Assembly: GCF_029760855.1 (NCBI RefSeq)
Contig: NZ_SOSI01000001.1
Location: 496,001-560,000, forward strand
From: Erythrobacter litoralis
GTDB lineage: Bacteria > Pseudomonadota > Alphaproteobacteria > Sphingomonadales > Sphingomonadaceae
Length of the DNA stretch: 64,000 nucleotides
Direction of reading: 5' to 3'
Position 1 is the first letter of the stretch, and the number at the start of each line of letters is the position of its first letter. Below are positions 52,086 to 61,058 of this stretch, piece after piece. The notes beneath the pieces were generated by a model, which was given only the letters and a program-made list of their open reading frames with translations, made no database searches and had not been told where the DNA came from. The position numbers were made by a program, and so were the translations under genes.

Positions 52086-53846
52086 ATGTCTTTTGAGAAC
52101 TTACCGCCGATACTCGGCGATGCCTTGGCCGAGCGCGGATATACTGCGCTCACCCCGGTTCAGGCTGCCGTGACCGGTGGCGATGCCGAAGGTCGCGATC
52201 TCATCGTTTCGGCTCAGACCGGCTCTGGCAAAACGGTCGCCTTCGGTCTGGCTCTGGCCCCGGAAATGCTCGCGCAAGCTGCGCCCTCCACCGACGCTGA
52301 AAAACCGAGCGCCCTGGTGATCGCTCCCACACGCGAATTGGCTCTACAGGTGAGCCGAGAGCTCGGCTGGCTATACGCGAAGGCCGGGCTTCGCATCGCC
52401 ACATGCGTTGGGGGAATGGACGCGAGCAAGGAACGGCGGGCGCTGCGTAGCGGACCGGCCATCGTCGTCGGGACGCCGGGCCGGCTGCGCGATCACCTGG
52501 AACGCGGCGCGCTCGACCTGTCCGGTCTTATTGGGGTCGTGCTCGATGAGGCCGACGAGATGCTCGATATGGGCTTTCGCGAAGACCTCGAGGAAATTCT
52601 CGATGCCACGCCGGACCGGCGTCGCACCTTGCTGTTTTCCGCCACCCTGCCGCGCCCTATCGTGCGTATGGCCGAGCGGTATCAGAAGGACGCGTTGCGC
52701 CTATCGCTCGCCGGGGAAAGCCGCGGCCATGGCGACATTGCATATCAGGCGGTGACGGTTGCCCCGTCGGAAATCGAGAACGCTGTCGTTAACCTTCTGC
52801 GTTATCACGAGGCCGAAACCGCGATTTGCTTCTGCGCCACGCGTGATAGCGTTCGGAGGCTTCATGCGACCTTGCAGAACAGAGGGTTCGCGGTTGTGGC
52901 ATTGTCCGGCGAACATTCTCAATCCGAACGCAACCATGCGATGCAGGCACTGCGTGACCGCCGCGCACGAGTATGCGTCGCCACCGACGTGGCGGCCCGG
53001 GGTCTCGATCTGCCTACCCTGAGCCTCGTGATCCACGTCGAAATCCCTCGTGATGCCGAAACCCTTCAGCATCGTTCCGGCCGGACGGGCCGGGCGGGAA
53101 GGAAAGGCACGGCGGCCATCGTGGTGCCGTACAACCGTCGCAAGCGCGTGGAATCGATGCTCCGAGGCGCGCAAATCGTAGCCGAATGGACCGAGGCCCC
53201 GTCAGCCGATGCAATCCGCTCTCAGGACCGAACGCGATTGCTCGAGCGGCTTACCGCGGAAACTGAATTCGAAGATGAAGACCTGTCGCTGGCCAAGGAT
53301 CTGATGGAGCGTATGTCGCCTGCGGATATCGCGGCGGCACTGGCACGGGCGCACCGGGCCAAACTCCCGGAACCGGAAGAACTGATCGCCAACACCCCAG
53401 AGGCGCGGCAAAAGGACAAAGCCGAGCGGCATCGCCCCGGCTTCGAGGATACGGTCTGGTTCAAGATCGACATTGGCCGCAAGCAGAACGCCGAACCTCG
53501 TTGGTTGCTTCCCATGATCTGCCGAAGGGGGCACATTACGCGAAACGAGATCGGTGCGATCCGGATCGGTCAACGCGAGAGCTGGTTCCAGATACCCCGC
53601 GCGATTGTCCCCAAATTTACCGATGCGGTGGCTCGTACATCCCAATCCGAAGACGCGCAGGATGCAATCGCCATCGAAGAAAGCAGCGACGGTCCGCGGA
53701 TCGAGGCACGTCAGAACCGCAAGCACGGTGAACGGAATGGCTTCAATCGAAACGGCGGTGACAGGTCTGACGGTAAGGGTCCGGGGCGAAAAGACGGCAG
53801 TCGCGGCCGAGGGAAAAACAAACGAGGTCCGATCAAGAAGCGGTAA
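52086..53846 (+). CDS. DEAD-box RNA helicase with DbpA-type RNA-binding domain
   Basis: A 586-residue ATP-dependent RNA helicase. Motifs in order: Q-motif region near FENLPPILGDALAERG, Walker A SAQTGSGKTVAF, APTRELALQV, TPGRLRDHL, DEAD (VLDEADEMLDMG), SAT (FSATLP), ATDVAARGLDLP and HRSGRTGRAGRKG. A DbpA RNA-binding domain follows at about 455-510 (WFKIDIGRKQNAEPRWLLPM). The last 70 residues are a basic, Gly/Arg/Asn-rich tail (DGSRGRGKNKRGPIKKR). DbpA domains recognise structured RNA such as 23S rRNA, which suggests a role in ribosome assembly or cold adaptation. It stands alone; no terminator with a T-tract follows. Confidence 0.94.
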   Translation: MSFENLPPILGDALAERGYTALTPVQAAVTGGDAEGRDLIVSAQTGSGKTVAFGLALAPEMLAQAAPSTDAEKPSALVIAPTRELALQVSRELGWLYAKAGLRIATCVGGMDASKERRALRSGPAIVVGTPGRLRDHLERGALDLSGLIGVVLDEADEMLDMGFREDLEEILDATPDRRRTLLFSATLPRPIVRMAERYQKDALRLSLAGESRGHGDIAYQAVTVAPSEIENAVVNLLRYHEAETAICFCATRDSVRRLHATLQNRGFAVVALSGEHSQSERNHAMQALRDRRARVCVATDVAARGLDLPTLSLVIHVEIPRDAETLQHRSGRTGRAGRKGTAAIVVPYNRRKRVESMLRGAQIVAEWTEAPSADAIRSQDRTRLLERLTAETEFEDEDLSLAKDLMERMSPADIAAALARAHRAKLPEPEELIANTPEARQKDKAERHRPGFEDTVWFKIDIGRKQNAEPRWLLPMICRRGHITRNEIGAIRIGQRESWFQIPRAIVPKFTDAVARTSQSEDAQDAIAIEESSDGPRIEARQNRKHGERNGFNRNGGDRSDGKGPGRKDGSRGRGKNKRGPIKKR

Positions 53847-54212
53847 ACTACCGGCAGATATGGATCTTTCTGCCGGCGATATTCCTCGTGCTAGGTCGGT
53901 CGCATCGACAGATTCCATTAAAACTCACAGGAAGACGTACTCTCTACCGAAATCTCGTTTACCGTAAGTAAGCCGGTCACGATCCACGAAAACGATCGAT
54001 GCAAGAAGCAGGCGCGCTTCTATTGTTCAGTACGCCGGAACCCGGCACTGTGTGAAAGCTTTGAACCCATTGCAGCGGCACGTGATCGTCGAACGGATCG
54101 GATGAGAGCTACGGTTCCAGTAGGCGGGGAAGATTGTACCGCGCCATGCAACTGACTTCTTGATCGACGTCTCGAGCTCGTGTGTGATCCACTCGACTAA
54201 GAGAGGTGTACT
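53847..54212. other. 366-bp intergenic region upstream of poxB
   Basis: A hairpin CCGGCAGA/TCTGCCGG (53851-53858, 53869-53876) lies 5 bp after the helicase stop; no T-tract follows, so it is a weak terminator candidate. GGAGGT-like AGAGAGG at 54200-54206 is the ribosome-binding site of poxB. The rest has no gene, tRNA or clear motif. GGAAC at 54042-54046 has no matching -10 element at the EcfG spacing. Confidence 0.5.
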
Positions 54213-55925
54213 TTGAAAACTGTTGCGGAAATCGTTATCGATGCTTTGCAGAAGGCAGGTGCTAAGCGCGTTTACGGAATACCCGGCGATACGATCAACC
54301 ATTTCACCAACGCCGTCGCCAAGAGCGATCTACGCTGGGTCGGCGTTCGCCATGAAGAAGCGGGTGCGTTCGCGGCGGGCGGCGAATCCTACATGACCGG
54401 TGAGCTTTCGGTCTGCGCCGGAACCTGCGGACCGGGATCGCTGCATTTCGTGAACGGCATCTACGAAAGCCATCGCAACGGTGCCCCCGTGCTATTGATC
54501 GCATCGGATGTCGCACGCACGGAAAAGGGGTTCAATTTCCCGCAGGAGGTCGACCAGAAGAAGGTTTACGAACAGCATTCGCACTTCTGCGAATATATCT
54601 CGCACCCGTCGCAGGCGCGGCGCATCGTTACCAAGGCTGCGCAGGCCGCCCTGACGAAAAGGGGCGTGGCGGTCGTAATCGTCAATGGCGATATGTTCAC
54701 CGAGAAAGATGACGATGCGATGGACTGGCGGGTCTATCGCCCCCAGCCGGTCTGCCGCCCGAACGACGCGGAAATGGCGGAACTGGCCGCAATGGTCGAT
54801 GCGGCAGGAAAGATCACGGTCTATGCCGGGATCGGGGCGCGTGACGCACGCGAAGAGATTATCGCGTTTTGCGACAAGGTGAAGGCACCGATGGTGCACA
54901 CGACGCGGGCGAAAGAATTTCTCGAACCGGACAATCCTTACAATGTCGGTGTGAACGGTATTCTGGGAAACAAGGCCGGGGTCGAAGCACTGGAGGATGC
55001 CGATCTCGTCATTACGCTCGGCTGCGATTTTGCCTACACCCAGTACTATCCGGAAGCGAAAAAGATCGCGCAGATCGACATCGAACCCACTCATTTGGGA
55101 AGGCGATCGGCCATTCACCTTGGACTGGTGGGCGATGCGAAAACCACCATGGCCGCGCTGCTCCCGCTCGTCGGCGCGAAATCGAATGAGGGACATCTGA
55201 CAGCGCAGAAGAAGCAATGGGAAGAGGATCTCGAGGGTTACGAAAATCAGGGCGGGGAAGTCGATCCCGACCTGATCCATCCGCAGTTCGTCGCCCATAT
55301 GCTGGATGAGAAGGCAGCGGATGACGCGATCTTCGTATCCGATGCGGGTACATCGATGGTTTGGATGCTGCGTCACATCAAGGCGACCGGACGGCGTCGC
55401 TTTCTTAACACACTGCTTCACGGCACGATGGCGAGCGGAATGCCGCAATCGATGGGCATCAAGCTCGCCTATCCCAATCGCCAGGTCATCGCCATGTGCG
55501 GCGATGGCAGCCTGACCATGCTGATGGGCGAGCTGCTAACGCTGGTGCAGGAGAACATCGCGCTCAAACTGATCGTGTTCCACAACAACTCCTTCGGCTT
55601 CGTGGAAATGGAACAGCGCGTGGAAGGGCTGGTCGATCATTATACCGGGCTGCACAATCCGGATTTTGCCAAGCTTGCAAAAGCATGCGGTATCGAAGGC
55701 TGGCATGTCGAGAACGCCAACGCGCTGGAGCCGGCGATGGACGCATGGCTGCGACACGACGGGCCGGCCCTGCTGGATGTAAAAGTCAATCAAATGGAAC
55801 TGGTCATGCCGCCGAAGATCGAGGCCTCGCAAGTGGCAGCGACCGCTCTGTTCGGCGTCAAAGCCGTGCTCGACGGCCGGACCGGGGAAGTCGTGGACTT
55901 GCTCAAGAACAACTTCTTGCGATAA
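54213..55925 (+). CDS. poxB: Pyruvate:quinone oxidoreductase (PoxB type)
   Basis: A 570-residue TPP- and FAD-dependent enzyme that turns pyruvate into acetate and CO2 and passes electrons to the quinone pool at the membrane. The N-terminal TPP/PYR domain has RVYGIPGDTINHF and the catalytic Glu in GVRHEEAGAFAAGG. The central FAD-binding domain covers about 190-330. The C-terminal PP domain has GDGSLTMLMGELLTLVQEN ... FHNNSFGFVE (the GDG-N TPP motif). The start is TTG at 54213 with AGAGAGG 6 bp upstream; no ATG fits better. The gene is followed by cyoABCD (about 97 bp to cyoA), so pyruvate-derived electrons could go straight to the encoded quinol oxidase. Confidence 0.93.
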   Translation: MKTVAEIVIDALQKAGAKRVYGIPGDTINHFTNAVAKSDLRWVGVRHEEAGAFAAGGESYMTGELSVCAGTCGPGSLHFVNGIYESHRNGAPVLLIASDVARTEKGFNFPQEVDQKKVYEQHSHFCEYISHPSQARRIVTKAAQAALTKRGVAVVIVNGDMFTEKDDDAMDWRVYRPQPVCRPNDAEMAELAAMVDAAGKITVYAGIGARDAREEIIAFCDKVKAPMVHTTRAKEFLEPDNPYNVGVNGILGNKAGVEALEDADLVITLGCDFAYTQYYPEAKKIAQIDIEPTHLGRRSAIHLGLVGDAKTTMAALLPLVGAKSNEGHLTAQKKQWEEDLEGYENQGGEVDPDLIHPQFVAHMLDEKAADDAIFVSDAGTSMVWMLRHIKATGRRRFLNTLLHGTMASGMPQSMGIKLAYPNRQVIAMCGDGSLTMLMGELLTLVQENIALKLIVFHNNSFGFVEMEQRVEGLVDHYTGLHNPDFAKLAKACGIEGWHVENANALEPAMDAWLRHDGPALLDVKVNQMELVMPPKIEASQVAATALFGVKAVLDGRTGEVVDLLKNNFLR

Positions 55926-56021
55926 GCCTGCCGGGCTTTAGTGTGCCATCGCTGACGGGCCGTTTTGCTCGCGTTGCGCGCCATTGCGACTGCCGTAAAA
56001 AGTTGAATGAAGGCATTGAAA

Positions 56022-56975
56022 ATGGTTGAGGCGAAATGGATCGCTAGATGCTTCCTTTTTGCTTCGATCGCCGGCTCGGCCAGTGGCCTGTGCGCAGCCG
56101 AGCCTATGCGCGAAAGTTTCCTTCAGCCAATGGGGCCGGTGGCCGACGAGCAGTTCAATCATCTGCTGCGCGTGATCGGTATTACCATGGTGGTAATCCT
56201 GCCCGTGCTTGTCGGAGTGCCGCTGATCCTGTGGCGATACCGCTATTCCGCGCCGCTTGGAGAATACACCCCGCGGTGGGAATTTTCGAAAAAGCTCGAA
56301 TGGGTGCTATGGGGCGTGCCGGTACTCGTCGTCGTCGTGCTGGCCAGCTGGCTGTGGTATTCGACCCAGAAACTCGATCCCTACGAGCCATTGGGACCGG
56401 AGCCGTTACAGGTGCAGGCGATAGGGCTCGATTGGAAATGGGTGTTCATCTATCCCGACGAAGGCATCGCCACGGTCAACGAGCTTGCCCTCCCTGTCGG
56501 ACGGCCCGTGGAACTGACGCTGACGACCGATACGGTCATGCAGAGCCTGCTCATCTCCTCGCTCACTGGGCAGATCTACGCGATGCCGGGCATGACGACG
56601 AAGCTGAACTTTGCGGCTACCCGCCCCGGCGTTGCGGAAGGCGAGAACACGCAGTTCAACGGCACCAGCTTCGGGCGCCAGAAATTCACCGTCCGTGCCA
56701 TGACGCCCACCGATTATGCGACGTGGACGGCGGGCGGTGGCGGCGGCCTGCTGCTCGATGAAGCGACGTACACGATACTGCGCCGCCAAACAGTGCTGGC
56801 CGAAGCGCGGCAGGACCTTGGGCTGGAAGGGACCGCACAGCCGATCAGGATGAGGGCGACCGAGGACGGCATCCTTGAGCGTATCGTCGCCAAATACCAC
56901 ACTAGCGGCCGGCGAGCGCACGGGTGGGGCGGCACGGGGCGGCCATCCGACAATTCGGTTCAGACCGCAGAATGA
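56022..56975 (+). CDS. cyoA: Cytochrome o ubiquinol oxidase subunit II
   Basis: A 317-residue subunit II of a haem-copper oxidase. Two TM helices (VIGITMVVILPVLVGVPLIL and VLWGVPVLVVVVLASWLWYS) anchor a periplasmic cupredoxin domain (QAIGLDWKWVFIYPDEGIAT, QIYAMPGMTTKLNFAATRPG). The CuA Cys-x3-Cys motif of cytochrome c oxidases is absent, which marks it as quinol-using. The start at 56022 was chosen because GAAGG is 8 bp upstream; an ATG five codons earlier is possible. The N-terminal segment is signal-like, without a convincing lipobox. The stop overlaps cyoB (ATGA). Confidence 0.92.
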   Translation: MVEAKWIARCFLFASIAGSASGLCAAEPMRESFLQPMGPVADEQFNHLLRVIGITMVVILPVLVGVPLILWRYRYSAPLGEYTPRWEFSKKLEWVLWGVPVLVVVVLASWLWYSTQKLDPYEPLGPEPLQVQAIGLDWKWVFIYPDEGIATVNELALPVGRPVELTLTTDTVMQSLLISSLTGQIYAMPGMTTKLNFAATRPGVAEGENTQFNGTSFGRQKFTVRAMTPTDYATWTAGGGGGLLLDEATYTILRRQTVLAEARQDLGLEGTAQPIRMRATEDGILERIVAKYHTSGRRAHGWGGTGRPSDNSVQTAE

Positions 56976-59077
56976 ACGAAGCAACCAGCCCGATCTTTGG
57001 AAACCTGAACTGGCAGGTGACACCTTACACCGACCTGCTCCGCGATGTGAACAGTAGCACCATCGTAGGTGCCGGTGCGGCCAGCGTGCTGGTGCTGGGG
57101 ACGATCGCCGGGGTGGCGCTCCTCACCTATATGCGTTGGTGGGGCCCGCTTTATCGCAACTGGCTGACGTCGCCCGACGCGAAGAAAATCGGCATCATGT
57201 ATATTGCGCTAGCCCTTATCATGCTGGCGCGCGGGATCATCGAAGGCTTCGTAATGCGCACGCATCAAGCGACCGCATTAGGGACGTTGGCACAACAGGA
57301 AAGCGGTCTCGTCGCTCCGGATCACTTCGCGCAACTGTTCAGCACGCATGGTACGATCATGATCTTCTTCGTCGCGATGCCGTTGCTGATTGGCCTGATC
57401 AACTTTGTCCTGCCCCAGCAACTGGGTGCCCGCGACATGGCCTTTCCGGTCGTCAACCAGGTTAGTCTGGGGCTTACAACCGTCGGTGCGGCATTGGTGA
57501 TGATCTCGTTGCTGATCGGCAAATTCGGGACCGGTGGGTGGACCATGTATCCGCCCTATACCGGCATTGAATACAGCCCGGGCGAAGGGGTCGATTACTG
57601 GCTTTGGGCGATTCTGATTTCGGGAATCGGCTCGACCCTCACGGGTATGAATTTCGCCGTGACCATCTTCAAGGAACGCGCGCCTGGCATGCATTTCATG
57701 CGCATGCCGTTGTTCTGCTGGACCAGCCTGTGCGTTGCAATCATGATGATATACGCGATGCCTGCGCTCACCGTATCGAGCGCGATGCTGGCTCTCGACC
57801 GCTATGCCGGTTTCCACTTCTTCACCAATGAAGCGGGCGGGAACATGATGAATTACGCCAACATCTTCTGGATGTTCGGCCATCCCGAAGTCTACATCCT
57901 GATACTGCCCGCGTTTGGCGTTTTCTCGGAAATTAGCTCCACCTATTCGGGAAAACGGCTCTACGGCTACACCTCGCTGGTGATCGCCAGCATGAGCATA
58001 GCGGTCATCAGCTTCACCGTTTGGCTCCACCATTTTTTCACCATGGGACAAAGCGCGGGGGTGAACATCGCCTTTGGTATAGCCACCATGATCATCGGCA
58101 TTCCGACGGGCGTAAAAATCTATGACTGGATGGCCACGATGTGGCGCGGACGCGTGCGTATCACGGCGCCAATCGTCTACCTTACCGGTTTTTTCCTGCT
58201 GTTTGTAATCGGGGGGCTTTCGGGCATCATTCTCGCTAATCCGTCGATCGATTATCAGGTTCACAATTCGACCTTCCTCGTCGCGCACTTCCATAATGTC
58301 ATCATTCCGGGCGTGCTGTACGGCATGCTCGCAGGCATCCATTACTGGTTTCCCAAGGCCTTCGGTTTCCGGTTGGACGAGGCCTGGGGGCGGCGCACCG
58401 CATTCCTTTTCGTCGGCGGCTTCGTCTTCACCTTCCTGCCGCTCTATGTGCTGGGGCTGATGGGGATGCCTCGTCGATCGCCGACGTTCCAGAACCCCGA
58501 TTTCATGCCATGGATGTATATTGCAGGCTTCGGCGCGGTGCTGATGCTGTGCGCCTTGACGAGCCTGTTCTGGACCTTCTGGACCAGCTATCGCAACCGG
58601 CTAGCGCTCGCGGTTCCCGGTGGAGACCCTTGGAATGGCTCCACCTTGGAATGGTCGACGCCTGCCCCGGCCCCCGAGTGGACGTTTCCCCGTATTCCGC
58701 ATGTTCAAGCAAGGCATGATTGGGGAGAGACGAAGCGATCGAACGATCCATGGAGGGCCCCGAAACAATACTGTGATATCGAGATGCCTTCCAACACACC
58801 GCACGGATTGCTGATTGCAGGAGCGTCTTTCTGTTTCGCTTTTGCGATGGTTTGGCACATCTGGTGGCTCGCAATACTCAGCTTTCTCGCGGTCCCCGGC
58901 CTGATCGCGCTCCGCGGCATGATGATAATCGAGCCTAAGATCATCAAGGCGGCCGAGGTCGAGGAGGCCGATTGCCGTTTCCGGCAACAGGTCGCCAACC
59001 TTTCCGCGGTCACTCGCGCGGACGAGGAAACGTCGCGCAACCGCGGCGTGCCCGATGTTTCGGAGTTCGCCGGATGA
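56972..59077 (+). CDS. cyoB: Cytochrome o ubiquinol oxidase subunit I
   Basis: A 701-residue haem-copper oxidase subunit I that holds the low-spin haem, the high-spin haem and CuB, and pumps protons. The N-terminal region has STHGTIMIFFVAMPLLIGLI. Haem/CuB ligands are visible in MFGHPEVYILILPAFGVFSE (CuB His and D-channel Glu), VWLHHFFTMG (His pair) and FLVAHFHNVIIPGVLYGML. About 14-15 TM helices are present. The ATG sits in the cyoA stop (ATGA) and its stop overlaps cyoC the same way, so the operon is tightly coupled. Length is normal for CyoB. Confidence 0.97.
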   Translation: MNEATSPIFGNLNWQVTPYTDLLRDVNSSTIVGAGAASVLVLGTIAGVALLTYMRWWGPLYRNWLTSPDAKKIGIMYIALALIMLARGIIEGFVMRTHQATALGTLAQQESGLVAPDHFAQLFSTHGTIMIFFVAMPLLIGLINFVLPQQLGARDMAFPVVNQVSLGLTTVGAALVMISLLIGKFGTGGWTMYPPYTGIEYSPGEGVDYWLWAILISGIGSTLTGMNFAVTIFKERAPGMHFMRMPLFCWTSLCVAIMMIYAMPALTVSSAMLALDRYAGFHFFTNEAGGNMMNYANIFWMFGHPEVYILILPAFGVFSEISSTYSGKRLYGYTSLVIASMSIAVISFTVWLHHFFTMGQSAGVNIAFGIATMIIGIPTGVKIYDWMATMWRGRVRITAPIVYLTGFFLLFVIGGLSGIILANPSIDYQVHNSTFLVAHFHNVIIPGVLYGMLAGIHYWFPKAFGFRLDEAWGRRTAFLFVGGFVFTFLPLYVLGLMGMPRRSPTFQNPDFMPWMYIAGFGAVLMLCALTSLFWTFWTSYRNRLALAVPGGDPWNGSTLEWSTPAPAPEWTFPRIPHVQARHDWGETKRSNDPWRAPKQYCDIEMPSNTPHGLLIAGASFCFAFAMVWHIWWLAILSFLAVPGLIALRGMMIIEPKIIKAAEVEEADCRFRQQVANLSAVTRADEETSRNRGVPDVSEFAG

Positions 59078-59700
59078 GCGAAACCAACCTCTATCCCGGT
59101 CTCAACCTCGGAAGCGGCCACGGCGAGGCGCACGATCAGGCAGAGACGACGGTGTTCGGCTTCTGGGTGTTCGTGATGAGCGACCTCTTCATCTTCGGCA
59201 TCCTGTTTGCCTCCTATGCCTCCTATCTCGACCCCATCGGCATGGCGGGCGGCCCGGGACCGCAGACCTTATTCGACATCAAGAGCGTTGCCATTCAGAC
59301 CGCATTCCTTCTGGTCGGCGGGGTCGCCTATGGCGGTGTATCGATCGGCACGAAATACGAGCATGGCCGGACCGTAGTGATAGCATCGCTGCTACTATGC
59401 GCCGCGCTCGGCGCGGGCTTCCTCTTCTTCGAAGTGAAGGATTTTATCACCCAAGCAGGCAAGGGCGGCGTGCCGCAGGCCAGCGGCTGGCTCAGTGCTT
59501 ACTGGGCGTTGGTCGGCCTTCATGGTGTCCACGTATTCTCTGGCATCCTGTGGATCAGTGCCATGATTGCCCAGATCGCGGTGCGCGGGCTCGACGACGT
59601 GGTGAAGGTCCGCCTGTCGATGCTCGGTGTATTCTGGCACTTCCTCGACCTTATTTGGGTCGGCATCTTCTCCTTCGTGTTCCTGGTCCCCCTCGCATGA
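59074..59700 (+). CDS. cyoC: Cytochrome o ubiquinol oxidase subunit III
   Basis: A 208-residue subunit III of the quinol oxidase. Five TM helices begin at TVFGFWVFVMSDLFIFGILF; the end carries GVFWHFLDLIWVGIFSFVFL, the conserved CyoC C-terminal helix. The soluble start (NLYPGLNLGSGHGEAHDQAE) is typical. It overlaps cyoB and cyoD by 4 bp each (ATGA). It supports assembly and proton pathway stability and carries no redox centre. Confidence 0.95.
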   Translation: MSETNLYPGLNLGSGHGEAHDQAETTVFGFWVFVMSDLFIFGILFASYASYLDPIGMAGGPGPQTLFDIKSVAIQTAFLLVGGVAYGGVSIGTKYEHGRTVVIASLLLCAALGAGFLFFEVKDFITQAGKGGVPQASGWLSAYWALVGLHGVHVFSGILWISAMIAQIAVRGLDDVVKVRLSMLGVFWHFLDLIWVGIFSFVFLVPLA

Positions 59701-60071
59701 CACGGCCGAACACCGGAGAAGTCGATCCGCAAGACGGCATGGCGGCCGAGATCAAAAGCTACGCCATCGGGTTTGCCGTCAGCCTGCTGCTCACTCTCGG
59801 AGCATTTACGGCCGCGATGTCAGACATATCGGCTACGATGAAAGTACTTCTCATCTGCATCGCGGCACTGCTGCAGATCGTCACACACTTGCGCAACTTC
59901 CTGCACCTCAGCTTCTCCGGCGAACAATCGCGCGAGGACCTGTTGCTTGTCCTGTTCTCCGTTACCTTGCTGGCGATCATGGCCGGGGGCACGTGGTACA
60001 TCATGTCCGACTTGAGCGACCGGATGCATACGTCGCACGAAGGCACGACGCATTCATTCAAGTCGAACTGA
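59697..60071 (+). CDS. cyoD: Cytochrome o ubiquinol oxidase subunit IV
   Basis: A 124-residue subunit IV of the oxidase with three TM helices (IGFAVSLLLTLGAFTAAMSD, VLLICIAALLQIVTHLRNFL and LLVLFSVTLLAIMAGGTWYI). It aids CuB insertion and assembly. It overlaps cyoC by 4 bp and ends the operon. A cyoE haem O synthase, often the next gene, is not present within the window: the next gene is convergent. Either haem O is made by a gene elsewhere or the enzyme uses another haem. Confidence 0.93.
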   Translation: MTRPNTGEVDPQDGMAAEIKSYAIGFAVSLLLTLGAFTAAMSDISATMKVLLICIAALLQIVTHLRNFLHLSFSGEQSREDLLLVLFSVTLLAIMAGGTWYIMSDLSDRMHTSHEGTTHSFKSN

Positions 60072-60122
60072 CCCCCCGGCTTTTTGATACATACCGCAAG
60101 GACGCCTACCTCGGTAGAAAAC

Positions 60123-61058
60123 CTAATTCGATTTCTGAGGGGCGAGCATCTCCCGGGCGCTTAACCAAAAAAGAAATTGATCGAACCACGCATCGCTAGT
60201 CGCGCCCGTTGGACGAAGATCGAAGCCGTGCCCTCCACTATCGTAGATGTGCAGTTCCGCAGGTACGCCAGCAGCACGCCACGCGGCGAAGGCACGAACG
60301 CTATCCATAGGCAGAAGCTCGTCGTCGGCCGCAGCTGCGATGAAACCGGGTGGTGCGTCGGCGGGGACCCGATTCCGCACTCCCCCATATAACATGCCAA
60401 CAAAGTCTGGTCGGCTCTCTACCGGTCCGGTGGCAAGGTCTGCAGCAATGAATGCTCCTGCCGAAAGGCCGAGCATGCCAATGCGCTCCGGATCGATGCC
60501 CCATTGCACGGCATGGTCCCTTACGAAGCGCACAGCTCGGGCGCCATCCTCGATACCAGCTGCCTCGCCTGCGAATGTTGGGATCGCCTCTGGCGTCCCG
60601 GATTGCGCGCGTGCCATCAACGCGCTCATTTCATCGAGATGGACTTTCGGAATGTCTTGCGGATCGCCCGAGCTCTGAATGGTGCGATATTTCAGGACGA
60701 CTGCGGCAATCCCGTGCTCTGCCAGCCTGCGAGCTATGGCTGTCCCGCCCTGTTCGTAACCGATGGCGACGAAGCCGCCGCCGGGTGCGACAATCACCGC
60801 CGCGCCGTTCGCCGTCCCCTCCGCCGGGCGGAACAGCTCCAGCGTTGGGTTGCTGACATTGAAGATCAATGTCTCGCCCATCTCCTCGACCCGCACCTGT
60901 GTTTCGGGCACGCCAAGCGCCGCTATCTCCCCCTCTTCGTAGAGGGGTATCACCATTCCGGGCTCTTGTGCGGACAGCGCCGTGTGACCTGCCGCTACCA
61001 CGGCAACGATCATCGCCAGCTTGCCGAGCGCTGCATTTATCCTGCCGATCATCATCAT
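60123..61058 (-). CDS. Secreted alpha/beta-hydrolase (BD-FAE/acetylesterase-like)
   Basis: A 311-residue esterase-fold protein. The N-terminus is a signal peptide (LAMIVAVVAAGHTALSAQ). VIVAPGGGFVAIGYEQGG forms the oxyanion-hole region. The catalytic Ser is in GMLGLSAGAFIAA, the Asp probably in AAADDELLPMDS and the His in SGGHGFDLRP. The arrangement fits the BD-FAE/acetyl-xylan-esterase-like group. Three ATGs lie in a row; the first (61058) overlaps the TBDR stop as ATGA. Because it is translated after a siderophore-type receptor, it could cleave an esterified ligand brought in by it, but this is an inference. Confidence 0.9.
   Translation of the reverse strand: MMMIGRINAALGKLAMIVAVVAAGHTALSAQEPGMVIPLYEEGEIAALGVPETQVRVEEMGETLIFNVSNPTLELFRPAEGTANGAAVIVAPGGGFVAIGYEQGGTAIARRLAEHGIAAVVLKYRTIQSSGDPQDIPKVHLDEMSALMARAQSGTPEAIPTFAGEAAGIEDGARAVRFVRDHAVQWGIDPERIGMLGLSAGAFIAADLATGPVESRPDFVGMLYGGVRNRVPADAPPGFIAAAADDELLPMDSVRAFAAWRAAGVPAELHIYDSGGHGFDLRPTGATSDAWFDQFLFWLSAREMLAPQKSN

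Noticed and set aside
54042-54070. Possible EcfG-type promoter (GGAAC) before poxB
   Set aside because: The -10 element expected 16-17 bp later is absent (GCTT instead of CGTT).
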